From contig MNCI01016470.1 in NCBI GenBank assembly GCA_015680685.1, forward strand, positions 357,987 through 421,986: DNA of 64,000 nt, in the 5' to 3' direction. The notes beneath the pieces are model-generated. The model saw nothing but the letters and a program-made list of their open reading frames with translations. It searched no databases and had not been told where the DNA came from. The first letter of the stretch is position 1. Each line of letters opens with the position of its first letter. Below, in pieces: positions 47,485-58,456 of this stretch. The translations under genes and the position numbers were made by a program. The DNA is from Gnetum montanum. Taxonomy: Eukaryota; Streptophyta; Gnetopsida; Gnetales; Gnetaceae.

Positions 47485-48925
47485 GATGTCTGGAGGAGTG
47501 GTCTGAGAGACATTAACAAAGAATTACAAAGCACCACAATAGACATGGTACCAACATCGCTCATTGGTACCTAATCAAGTGTCATTTCACCATGCTCAAG
47601 AGTGCTATGGATAAGGGATGCTGGGAAAAAGTATGTAGGTAATGTACTAGGAAGATGAAATGCAAGTGGATGAAATAAAATGCAAATAGTGTATCCTAAT
47701 GTAAAATGTAAAGTCAGCACAGTTGACAGTGACCATGCCATGAAATGGCAAACTTCTAAAATGTTGACCTCTCGTCAGAGTGCTTATGAAAGAGTCAAAG
47801 TCAATCCAAGGTTGGGCTAGTTGTGAAGCTACAACATTGTCAATTTGCTTAGGGACATGCTTGTCCCCTTTCTTTATTTCTTTCTTTTCTGCATTTTGTT
47901 TACATTTTTTTTCTTCTTCTTTTTTCTTTTCTAGAAGGTGAACCTCTATTGAGTTTGGCTTACTACTGAATGCTAGTTGCAAGTTGGCCATCAAGTAGAT
48001 GGACTTTATTTTGATGCAATCACATTGCATTTGTAGGATAGTTGTTTCCTCCCAAGAATGAGTTGCATTATATCTTCTTGGGCTTTGACTAGTCAACATA
48101 GGTTCCCCATGGAACGAGTTGCGTTACGTCTACCATGTGTTCTATGATTGACATGAGGAGAATGCCATGTGTGTAATAGTGCATATGCATTAGAGGGATG
48201 TGTAATCATGAGTATTCAAGGAATGAGAGGCTACTGGAATGAATACTGTAATGGGATGAGGGGGATGTGCACTCTTGAGTGGTTTAACTAGTCCAATCAT
48301 TGAGATCAAAGAAATGTGACAACTTGCTGCTACAATGAGATGCATCTTTGCATGACCACCTCCAAGACATCATCCTACAAACATGACTTAAAGAAGACAA
48401 GAAAACCACAGAATGTGAAATGCAAGTGAAAATGCCAAATGTGAAGATGCTACAAGTGTTGGATGCAAAGATGCTACAAATGTGTCAAATGTTGTACCAA
48501 TTGCAAATGTTTAGAAAATCAATGAAAGTGCCAAAGTGATAACATTGTGGATCCTCCAAAGGTTGCACTAATGATAGGTGCTCCAAAAGATCAACAGAAT
48601 TGTGGAAGGCGGTGATGCGGCAAGTTCCCCAAGGGTTTCACCAATGGTAGGTGCTACAAGAGATTAGCAACATGCTAGTTTAAAGTTCTAGTAGACTATG
48701 AACCCAATTTAAGATCCTGGCATATCGTGATGTGCTAGTTTATAGTCCTAGAAGACTATTGGATGTCATTTTAACATCATAGCAAACAATGTATGTTGTG
48801 CCAATTTAATGTCATGACCAAAGGACAATCTATGCTAGTTTATAGTCATAGTGGACTATCTACTTACTTGCTTATGTGAGGTATGATGCTGCAATCTATA
48901 GTCATACTGTGTGCCTGCAAGATCA
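47469..48925 (-). mobile_element. T4: truncated interior of a Tat-like element
   Basis: It matches the T3 3' region (39,986-41,470) and stops abruptly after GCCTGCAAGATC, where T3 continues. A3 sequence in the opposite orientation begins directly after. The 150-codon open frame at 47,647-48,099 lies on the element strand and is lysine-rich, but it is not open in T3. Confidence 0.82.
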
Positions 48926-49593
48926 CTATTATCCTCCAAAGTATCACTGAACATATTCACCATCTACTTGAGGGGAAAACCCATATTCATATCCTTATCA
49001 TCCTCCACATCCCTCTACACATACACCTCCATCTTCAACTCAATTACCTCCTACTCCATCTATGCAGGATGAGATTCCCCCACATCCACAATAATAAAAT
49101 TCTATAAGGGTTGTACACTCATAACCAATTTTTCAACCAAGTGGTTTGGATAATTGATCAAGAAAACAACCTTTTTTGTAGTCCAACAGTCCTCTCCAAC
49201 CCTCACAACCTACTCCAACTGATCATCCTACATCTTCATCACCCTCATGCTATGTATCAAATACCTTTGAGTGCCCTTCAAATCAAGTGCCACCTAGGAT
49301 TCGCACTGTAATGCTAACCTATGTTATTTCTGACTAGATCAAGGCTAGCAATCTTCTTATGGAAAGATCTAACTTAAGAATTCCACTCATTTATCTACAG
49401 ATTGCTAGATAGGAGCCATGTAAAACTCTTCTTGACTTTGGTTCTAGATTTAACCTCATCTTTCATGATATGTACAAGGCTTGGAACCTACCACCTCTTA
49501 AGAAGAGTAACATCCATCTATAATTAGTAGATTAGTTGATTACTATCCATTTGAGATTAGTAGAGGACATTATGATCATAGTTTATGGGTGGT
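48926..49593 (+). pseudogene. A3 gag end and protease N-terminal part
   Basis: A proline-rich stretch (PPHPSTHTPPSSTQLPPTPS) leads to LRIPLIYLQIA at about 49,380 and PCKTLLDFGSRFNLIFHDM. The active site is D-F-G-S where A1 has D-S-S-S. Then MYKAWNLPPLKKSNIHL and LVEDIMIIVYGWSY continue to the S1 insertion point. All boxes match A1. Confidence 0.82.
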
Positions 49594-49598
49594 CATAT
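49594..49598. repeat. Target-site duplication of S1, left
   Basis: CATAT, repeated at 52,946-52,950. Confidence 0.85.
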
Positions 49599-51339
49599 TG
49601 TTGGCGACCATTTGGAATGTGACTGCCAATGAGTGTCCTCGAATAGCATTTAGGTGCTTGCTGGTCTCTGGAAACACCAAGGCCTAGATACCTCCAAATA
49701 GACTCAGTAGTTAATGTGAGTATGTGTGTGTGTTGTTGCGGTGTGCGGTTGTGAAAAATGAAACGATTGCGTTGTGTGTAAACTATAAATGACTTATCTT
49801 AAATAGTTTCAGCCAACTTTGCCAAGTACTGTAAGTTGTTGAGAGTTCCTATTTTGTTTAATTGCCTAGTCTACGTGGTCCTTATAATACCTACTTGTAA
49901 CAAATAAAATTTTGCAAAAACATTTGAGCATAACTCTATAAATCTACTTCTAATTTTCCCCAGAGAAAAAGATAGTTCCACAAAAAAACTAGAAATAGAG
50001 CAAGATTCAATGGAAATAGACAGAAGATAAAAAGAAAGTAGATTTGTGTAAAGATCTCAAATGTTTAAACAAGGTAAAATGATACGAGTAAACACTTCAC
50101 AATAAAGCTATCCCAAATTCAATAACTATGAATTGTTCAAACTTCCAAGGCTCAAATAAGCAATTTCTTCAAGACAATCCTACTATGCTACCCAAAACTT
50201 TGTTGCATAAACTATCAGGTACGAGACTCCATTTTGGCTAGATAATGGATGTCAACAATTGCATTCAATAAAACCCTCAAAATACTTGACAATTTCTTAT
50301 TGAAATACCACGGAGATTCACTTTAAAGATAAAAGAAGCTATTCCGGTCCTATCAGAATACCAAAGATTTTCTGAACCCTCTTGACTATTGAATCATTCA
50401 AACGGCTTGACTATAGGCAGAGGCTCTCTTACAACAATCTCAATAGCGGTTCTTATACATTGCACAATAATAAAATTTACTACTAAAATGCTCTTAAGGC
50501 TTTCAAACACAAGCTCTTCTATGGAAAAATTTTAATAGAAATTTTCTATTGTGCAACAAGAATAATAAGAGCAATCTAAAAATCCCAAAATTGTTTTCCA
50601 AGCATGATACTATCTAAACCACTAGCTAAAAAATTTAAATAAAATAAAAAATAATAAGCATAACTCACAGGACTATGAAAAAGAGGCTAAAATCTTTTAT
50701 TTAGCTAGTCATCTTACAAGCAATCTTTCACGATTTCTTCTTTACAAATGCTCTTTCAAGAGCCAAAGTGAGTGATCCCCCATCTCTCTTTCTTCTAACC
50801 CTTGAAGCCTTTTTATAGGTTTCAAAAGGTAGTTAGATTCTAAAATATCTTAGCTAACTTCTCTCCCAAGTAAGGAAGTTATAACTTGCCCAACAAGTTA
50901 GGAAATCTTACTTGCTCAACAAGTTAGGAAATCTTACTTACCCAACAAGCTAGGAAGCTGGAAAGTTAGGAGAAAATCATGCTAATATTAGCATGTGTCT
51001 TTACATATTTTACAAATATTTCTTTCATAAGTCTCAATTAGAAATTAAAACCAAGGTCTTCATACTATAGGAGCTTCATTCAATTGTTATTATTATTATT
51101 ATTAAGTTTCCAATTGTTGAATATCATTAACCACCGATACTCTAGTAATTTCATAAATAGGTGGTAATAAGAAGATAATTTAGCATATACCTTAGTGTAA
51201 ACGTGGGTGAAGGTAGTTGTATGGTCTTTGAAGTCAATAAGGCCGATCTTTACAAAATAAATTATCTTCATTTGCACTTCCCTACATCTTATTATTATTT
51301 ATTTATTTATTTATTATTTTTTGAACCCACGTACTAGTA

Positions 51340-52330
51340 AATTGCTACGCGGATAATAAGTAACAGTTGTAAGAATGGCTAGAGTAATTAGCTGGTCGAT
51401 CATTCTTCAACTGGTGGTTCATTTCTTTCATTTCTTGCCTCTGTGTGAAACCCATAGAAATTGACACATGCTCTACCCCATTCCTAGTGTTGATTTCAAC
51501 CAAAAACGTATGTGAACTGCCACCGCACAACAATGCCCTACCACTGTGTTCGGTAATTTTGCCGTGTGGTGTTCAGTTGATCGTGGCCTTTCCAAGATGA
51601 ATGTTCTACTGCAAGGTCTACTTTCACAGATTGAAGGCATGATGCCATGTGAATGTCAAGGTGTGGATGTGCTCCTTCTCTACAAAAATTAGAAATCGTA
51701 TTTTTGTGACACAAAGCGCATAATAGTAAAATTACATCACATCTCGCCGTGTGGCTGCTTCGCGGCCTGCAAATCATCCTACACTTCCACCACTTCTGGT
51801 CCCAAGTAGTGCACCGTGATGTACTTCCTCAGCAGCCGAGACAAGGCTACCGCCACCACAAAACAAGGCCCTATCACTGTGTTCTTATCATTCCTGTTCT
51901 TCTTCTTCTTGTTCGGACCATGTTTGGGAAGCAAGATAAGAAGGATTTTCGATGGCCAACTGCAACATTCCGCCACCTCCGAGCACGACTGACACCTTGG
52001 TGGCATGACTATTCCTATGCAGCACCATCATGGCTCCTTGAGAGATGTTGGTGGAAACCCCAAGATCAAGGATTTCTAGGGGTTTAAAGTGCTGTTGATT
52101 GTCATACATGTATTGGCTGCTGCCATTGGAGACTTCGGGCTTCTTTTGGCTCAGATTGAAGGGATTCTAGATTTAACGTGACCTTGGTGGAGATAGTGGT
52201 TTGACGAGCTCCATGGCCATATAGAATCTTGGCTCTCCCCACTTTGTAGCAGCTTGCATTAAAGGAAGATGGTATATTCCCGTAGAAGCATCAGCTGATG
52301 GTTGGTTCAAAGAGAGTCAGCAATCAACAA
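51340..52330 (-). pseudogene. Vicilin-like (7S globulin, cupin) gene fragment inside S1
   Basis: On the minus strand at about 51,950-52,175 the frame reads NPFNLSQKKPEVSNGSSQYM, then FKPLEILDLGVSTNISQGAM, MVLHRNSHATKVSVVLGGGG and MLQLA, followed by SEQEEEEQE. Vicilin-like proteins show PFNLLxxxPxxSNxxGxxYE, then KxLxDLxVxVxxxNITxGxMMxPHxNxRATxIxVVxxGxGxxxMA, and an acidic stretch. A later open frame (51,345-51,533) may be the distal cupin part (FLVEINTRNGVEHVSISM), with less support. Stops and a duplicated block show that it is a pseudogene. In seeds such proteins store nitrogen; here it is only cargo. Confidence 0.7.
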
Positions 52331-52397
52331 AGAAATAATTCATCCATGGAATCTCCATGCTGAAATGCAGTATCCACCTTAAATGAATCCCACCAAG

Positions 52398-52406
52398 GAT
52401 ATATAA
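52398..52406 (+). promoter_or_regulatory. TATA-like box in S1
   Basis: TATATAAAG about 540 bases before the right end of S1. Confidence 0.5.
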
Positions 52407-52945
52407 AGCCAACTAGCCTAGAAACCGTTTGTGGCTAATCTTCTTCAAAGTTTTTGTTTTTAATTTTTATGCTTTTTACTTTTATTTTTCTGAATTCATC
52501 CTTTTTTTTTTTACACCATCCCATTTGAGAATAGTAACATTCCTTTGGTGTAGGATCTCCCTTTTTCTGCTACCCACAATCGCAGTGTTATTTGTTGAGC
52601 ACCACTTACACTATTGCTGCTACCTCCCTCTCTGAAATGCCCAACAATTTAGCAATTTCCCTTCTAAAGATCGAGAATATACCCTGGGGGTATCGTCCTC
52701 CTTTATTTCTATCCTTTTTTTTTACTATAGGTTCATCCACAAATATCCAAGAAACCTCCAGGATTATGCATATCAATAAGACACAACCATCGTATTTTTC
52801 ATTTGAATATTTGTTTTTTCTTGTATACACAAATGATGGAAGTGTGGCAGAATTAATATCATTCATATTTTTATCATGTTCTCTACCATTTCCTTTTTCC
52901 AGTATCTACTTTTGCTATTCCATGAAATGGCCCAATGTGCCAACA

Positions 52946-52950
52946 CATAT
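52946..52950. repeat. Target-site duplication of S1, right
   Basis: CATAT, identical to 49,594-49,598. Confidence 0.85.
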
Positions 52951-53770
52951 CCTACTAATTTTTTGGTAATCAAGGTGGAAAACTACAAAAACAACTTTCC
53001 CATCATCATGGGAAGGGCTTGGTTAAGCATGGTCAATACATGAATGGGTATAAGGAACCTATCTCTTGAAATATTTAAGGAAAATGAGCTAGGAAAGATT
53101 GAGAAGAAGTGTATTCCATGCATCATGTACAACGATAATGAGTGCAATTCCATGCAAAAGATTTGGTCTATCAAAAGCACATACATTAAGGCATGCAATC
53201 AGTGTGCACAAGAAATTAACATTAAAAGGTGTTCGTATGCAATAGCCACAACACAAGAGTGCATCCAGTGGCTAATAGTTGATTTTGATAGCAGCATAAT
53301 ATGCATGGAACCAACTAGGAGTATTAACTTGTGCATATGTTGAAGGCATAGACAAAATTAAACAAGTCCATTTGCAACTCTCTGATGAAGATGATGATAA
53401 CTATTGGGGAGAGTTGGAGATCCCTAATCACTTCAAGTAGGAGCCCTTAGAACTAAAAATTTTACTAGTCGGTATGGAGTATGCATTTTTAATAAATGGT
53501 AAATTGGTCATCATTAATACCAAACTTTCTCCTAAGAAAAAAGAGAAGTTGTTGAAAGTGGTGAAAAAATGGTCAACTACCTCTGCTTGGTCATATCCAA
53601 AGCTAACAAGAATTGATCCAAGGATATGCTAGTATTGCATCTACACTAATCTAGCCATGAAGCCTAAAAGGTAGTTGCAGAGGTGGTTGAATTCCAAATT
53701 AAAGCAAATGGTCAAGGACGAGATATGGAAACTCCTCAAGGTGGGGCTCATCTATCCAATCACAGATAGT
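52951..53770 (+). pseudogene. A3 protease C-terminus and linker
   Basis: It reads NNFPIIMGRAWLSMVNT, the protease end box, then LSLEIFKENELGKIEKK, CNQCAQEINIKRCSYAIATT and, further on, the acidic DEDDDNYWGELEIPNHFK linker found also in A2. It leads into RT. The open part at 53,044-53,343 is 99 codons. Confidence 0.85.
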
Positions 53771-54420
53771 AAGTGGGTTATTCCACTCATAATTGTACTA
53801 AAGAAGGTTTGTTAATGGCAAGTTTGCATTTACTTTAGGTTGTTAAATATGGCAACATTTAGGGATCACTTTCCTTTGCCATTTGTGGATCAAGTATTAG
53901 AAACCATATCTGGACATTGTTATTATAGCTTTTTGGAAGGTTATAGTGGCTATAACCAAATCCAAAGTGCACCAGAAGACCAAGCCAAGACAACATTCAT
54001 GAGTCCTTTGGGAACTTTTGCATACTGTAAGATGCCATTTGGTTTATGTAATGCCCCTGCAACATTTCAATGTTTGGTCCTTAGTATCTTTCAACAATAA
54101 ATTAGTAGTGGTGTTGAAGTCTTCATGGATGACTTTTCCACCTATGGAGCTACCTTTGAGAAAGCCTTGGACCAACTTGAACAAGTATTAAAAAGATGTG
54201 TTAAGACAAACCTGCGGCTCAACTGGCAAAAGATCCATTTTATGGTTCAAGAAGGCATTGTGCTAGGGCAGCAAATTTTACAAAAAAGGATTGCAATAGA
54301 CCCATAAAAGATAAGGGTAATCCAAGGAATAACACACCAACCAGAGATTGTTAAAGATGTTCAGTCATTCCTTGGACACACTAGCTACTACCAACAATTT
54401 ATTAAAAAAAATTTAAGATT
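53771..54420 (+). pseudogene. A3 reverse transcriptase
   Basis: It reads WVIPLIIVLKK at about 53,776, CIYFRLLNMATFRDHFPLPF, VDQVLETISGHCYYSFLEGY, SGYNQI, SPLGTFAYCKMPFGLCNAPA, TFQ and VFMDDFSTYG at about 54,120-54,150. The DHFPLPF.DQ.LE and MPFGLCNAPATFQ pattern is that of Athila-type RT. The YxDD box is kept as FMDD, but the first catalytic Asp (FLDGYSGY in relatives) is Glu, and stops fall at about 54,100 and 54,305. It would copy element RNA into DNA. Confidence 0.92.
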
Positions 54421-54960
54421 GTAAAGTTGTTGGTAGAACTTACAAAGAAAGATGCACCTTTCATCTGGACCAAGAAATGTGAACACACATTCCAACAATT
54501 AAAGAAGAAACTTGTAGAAACACCAATTCTATGAGCACTAGACTATTCTAGACCTTTCCACATCATGAAAAATGCATCTAACTATGCCTTGGAAGCTATG
54601 CTCACATAGATGGACAATAAGAAACATCCATATTACATTCACTATGCAAGCCAAAGCATTGTGGGGGTATAGTTAAATTACACCACCATGGAGAAAGAAT
54701 TAATGGAAATGGTGTATGTGCTAGAAAACTTCAAGCACTATGTGCTTAGTTACAAATTATTTATGCATATGGACTATAGTGCAATTCGCTTCCTTATGAA
54801 CAAGCTAGTGGTGAGGCCTTTTGTTATACGGTGGCTTGTGATCTTGTAGGAATTTGATCTTACTATGGTAGATTGAAAAGGAACTAAGAATGTGATCGCT
54901 AACCACCTCTCTTACTTAAGATGGGAGAATAAAAAGGAGGAGAGCCCACTCTTTGATTAG
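54421..54960 (+). pseudogene. A3 RNase H
   Basis: It reads KDAPFIWTKKCEHTFQQLKK, HIMKNASNYALEAML, HYASQSI, TTMEKELMEMVYVLENFKHY, DYSAIRFLMNKL and IANHLSYL, which are the Ty3/gypsy RNase H boxes in order. The first box normally has DASDYAxGAVL, so an Asp is lost. Stops are present. Confidence 0.88.
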
Positions 54961-55119
54961 TTTCTAGAAAACTCTTCTTTATTGGAGTAACAAGTGAACA
55001 AACAACTACGGAAAAAACATGGTATAATGGCATCCTCACATATCTTCTCACTCAAGAGATGTCACAAGACTTGGATTTTAGGAAAAAAAATTTCTTGATC
55101 ATGCTAAATACTTCATGGA

Positions 55120-56280
55120 AATTAATGGACACCTTTAAAAGCTGTGTGTCGATGGCCTAATTTGTTGGTATGTCCTTGATGAAGATCAATTGCACATTCT
55201 CCAGGATGCTCATGAAGGACCTTGTAGAGGCCACTATGCAAGAAGATGCATAGCCATAAAAATTCTAATGGTAAGATATTATTGGCCTACAATCTTTAGG
55301 GATGCCCTCCAGTTCATCAAGTCTTGTGAATGTTGTCAACAAGATGCAGGGGATGACCACTTGCATGGAAGGTCCTCAATAGTGGATTCAACCACTAGAA
55401 CCTTTCGACATATGTGGCATTGACTTTATGGATTCCATCACACTTATGTCTAATGGAAAGGCATATATTATAGTAGCAGTTAACTACTACACAAAATGAA
55501 TAGAAGTAGCAGCCATTACTGATTGTACATCATCCACTACTACCAAATTTATAGAACAAAATATCATGAATATGTTTGGGATGCCACGTTCACTAATTTT
55601 TGATAATGGAACACATTTCATAGGTGCTACATTTAGAAAATTAATGTAATGCTTGGGGGCCAAAACATAAATTAAAAACACCTTATCACCCCCAAGCCAA
55701 TGGTCAAGTAGAGGTAACCAACTAAGAGATTACAAAAATACTAATGCAGATCATTAGCAAATATAGGAAGGATTAGAGTACAAAACTTAATTATGCCTTT
55801 AGGCTTATCGTTCAACTTGGAAAATTTATATTGACTATTCTCCCTACAAGTTAGTGTATAAGAAATTTCTAGTGCTTCCAATCCAATTTGAGCTATGTAC
55901 ACTCTAAATAGCTTATGATCTAAACCTTGATCTAAGTCTAGCACAAAAAGATCAATTTGAACATGCTAGAAAAAAATCACTTGGTGGGCCTATCCTTGAA
56001 TGAGGTGATCAAAGCATTTAGTAAGCAACATCATTACCTTAGAATCAAGAAAGTAAAACTTTAACCAGGAGATAAGGTTCTTTACTGGAATCCCACACAT
56101 GTACCCCAAATGAAAAAAATTCCAAACATTGTGGGAGGGACCTTATATAATTAATCAAACCTTTTCCTCTAGGACCATGTTGATCTATAAACCTGACAAC
56201 CCAAATAAAAAGTAGTTGGTCAACATTCAACAAGTGAGGCCTTTCCTTGAATCAAGATAGACCAATGTCAATGTCACCTT
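55120..56280 (+). pseudogene. A3 integrase
   Basis: The zinc domain reads QLHILQDAHEGPCRGHY, then YYWPTIFRDALQFIKSCECC (55,190-55,345). After a frameshift comes FDMWGIDFMDS with the first catalytic Asp, AYIIVAVNYYTK, then FGMPRSLIFDNGTHFIGATF with the second Asp (55,570-55,640) and GQVEVTN with the Glu at about 55,705. The C-terminal part continues to VNIQQVRPFLES at about 56,250. Frameshifts and stops make it inactive. It would insert the cDNA into the genome. Confidence 0.9.
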
Positions 56281-56330
56281 AATGGATGGATAACCACATT
56301 CTATTTTTTGGATCTCCTCCTTCAAACTCA

Positions 56331-56347
56331 GTCATGGGGGAGATAGA
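56331..56347 (+). other. Internal polypurine-tract-like site of A3
   Basis: AGTCATGGGGGAGATAG, just after integrase, as in A1 and A2. Confidence 0.55.
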
Positions 56348-56349
56348 CA

Positions 56350-58456
56350 TCTATGCTAACCATCGAACTGGCTTCTTAGTTTTTCTACTTTTTTTTTACT
56401 TTTTTTATTTTTGTAAATTATTTATTTTACAAATTCTTGATTTTTAATTTTTTTTAATTTTACACCATCTTTAGTACCTTTGAACCTTCTTGACTATTTT
56501 ACACTTTCTTATATATTTTACTCTATTTTGTTTTGTCCAAGTGTGATATTTTCTTATTTTTACTAATAAAAGGTGCTTTATTGTCACAAGACACAATGTT
56601 GTTGTTGCTATTTACTAATGATGGTTTGTGCTGAATAAGTGATTATCGATGTTTGGTTTCTATTTTTGAATTTTGATGTTTGATGACTTTAACATGGTTT
56701 ATTTTTATGGAATAGGCAGTGAGTTCACACCATCCACCCATTTAATGAATTCTATGGTTTTCCTTATTCTAGGAATTTGAGGTCCCTTCCATTAAAGAAA
56801 CTTTTAATCAATTAGTGACCTTGGTAGTTCAAGAATTAGGAACAATTCAAAGGTTTTAAAGCATGTGACTTCAAGGGGACTTAATACTCTTTGTCTTGTT
56901 CTTCTTTGCTTGAGTGCTTGAGTGTTTTTCATGAACTTCTTACTATTCCATGCAAACCAACAATAGAAAGTCAAATAAGTCATTGCATGGTGTGGTTCCC
57001 ATTCAAAAAATAATAATGGGAATTCAAAGCACACCCCTTCGACACGAATAAGTCCTTGCATGGTGTGGTTTCCATTCAATAAAAAAAACAATGGGAATTC
57101 AAAGCACATCCCTTGGACAAATAAATGGACTACAAGCACTAGTTATGGGACATGAACAATATGCACCTATGCCTGAAGGTCCCCTCTAACTAAGGCCCTC
57201 TCTCTCACTTCCTACTTCTCTTTTCTTCTCTTTGTAGAATGGTGGTTGTTTTGTAGAATCAATCTTGTGTCTCAAGTGGGTGGATTAGTCTTAGAGTGGT
57301 GATGCGAAGTCACTAAAAGCATATGGGTTTAGTCTAGACTGAGGATGGACCTTCCTAGGTCATTTTAACCACAAATTCCACAAGGGACTTCTTATGACCT
57401 CAATTTGGAATTCCATTCCACCTTTTCTATCATCCATCCATGTTTCCATAACTCACCTCACTATCATGTTCTATGTTATCCTATATGTCTTGGTTTGATG
57501 TGTTTGGATTCTCGAGTAGATTCTTTTGGGTTTCTCCTTAACTTTTCATGATCATTAAATTGACTATGGGGCCCACAAACTCCTTAGTTGAGGTTATGCA
57601 AGGGAAAAAAGGGGATGAGCCTGCTATGGGGAGGACCCACTTGCATAGCTCTTAGCTTGATTAGTTAAGGTTACTTACCTTTGACATTACTACATTCCTA
57701 TCTTTCACATTTTCCATTACGTAAACCACTCAAGTACTTCTTAATCTTTCATATTTTCTTCATTTTTCTCCATTTCTTCAAATTTATGAGCTTCAACACC
57801 CTCTTCTCATGTTTTCATACTATTCTTAATCTTCTAAGCTTTCATTTGACCCTAATTTTATCCAAAAATTCCATGTATTTTTAAAGTTTGACCAAGTCAA
57901 CGATGGTAGTTGACTGCATTGATGAGGCCTCATCAATGCAACCGACCGCAATAACGAGGCCTCGTCAATGCAGTGCTTAGATCCTATATATATTACTAAG
58001 CACTTAGGAACTTTTGTCATTTTCTCATAACACATGGAAAGCTTTTGTAATTTTTCAGAGTGCAAAACCTTCCAAAGGTCATAACTTCCCAATCATTTGT
58101 CCAAATCACTTTTTTTTTTATCCTACACTTACCAAAGGTAAGATCTTTATCATGGGGGCTGCAAACCTTAAGGTTTCCAATGAAAAATTGATGAAAGTTT
58201 TTGGAAATTTTCCTAACTCTCGCAAAGGGTTAATAACCTTAACCATATATAAACATCAAGTTTTTCACAAGTTAACCCTTCCAACAACCTTTAGGATGAT
58301 TTATTAATGATAATACATAAATAAATGATAATTGGATTAATTAAATTAGCCATAATCAGAACTTAGCCAAGTGTAACTATCCTCAAAAGTTAAGGTATCT
58401 AAATTTTTTTAAGGTTACACAATGATTGCTAATCCATGGTCTTATTGTGATTACAG
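56350..58456 (+). other. A3 non-coding spacer
   Basis: No coding frame is supported. It matches the spacers of A1 and A2. It contains a short direct repeat at 56,985-57,015 and 57,055-57,085 (GCATGGTGTGGTT) and the palindromes at 57,915-57,972. Confidence 0.65.
57915..57940. repeat. 26-bp perfect palindrome
   Basis: The half-site is TGCATTGATGAGG and the other half is its exact complement, centred on AGGCCT. A less perfect one follows at about 57,950-57,971. Confidence 0.95.

Larger units (their letters stand above)
49599..52945 (+). mobile_element. S1: LTR-like insertion, probably a solo LTR, with host-gene sequence
   Basis: A 3,347-bp insertion splits the A3 protease. It begins TGTTGG and ends CCAACA, with a 5-bp CATAT duplication, as an LTR does. 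No internal second LTR, primer site or gag-pol motif was found, so a solo LTR is the simplest reading. A TATATAAAG at about 52,398 gives a plus-strand promoter with about 540 bases downstream. The middle (51,340-52,330) is GC-richer and holds a cupin-like fragment on the minus strand. ATT-type microsatellites lie at 51,083-51,103 and 51,290-51,317. The first 1.7 kb shows no gene. Confidence 0.75.

Noticed and set aside
47647-48099. 150-codon lysine-rich open frame on the T4 sense strand
   Set aside because: The homologous stretches of T3 and T1 are not open, and its lysines come from the purine tract. Chance opening in a non-coding region is more likely than a gene.
51749-52087. 112-codon plus-strand frame in S1
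   Set aside because: It is antisense to the cupin-like frame and shows no recognised motif.
49599-52945. Pack-MULE, hAT or Helitron carrying a gene fragment
   Set aside because: The 5-bp duplication and TG...CA ends fit an LTR. MULEs give about 9-bp and hATs 8-bp duplications, and Helitrons give none.
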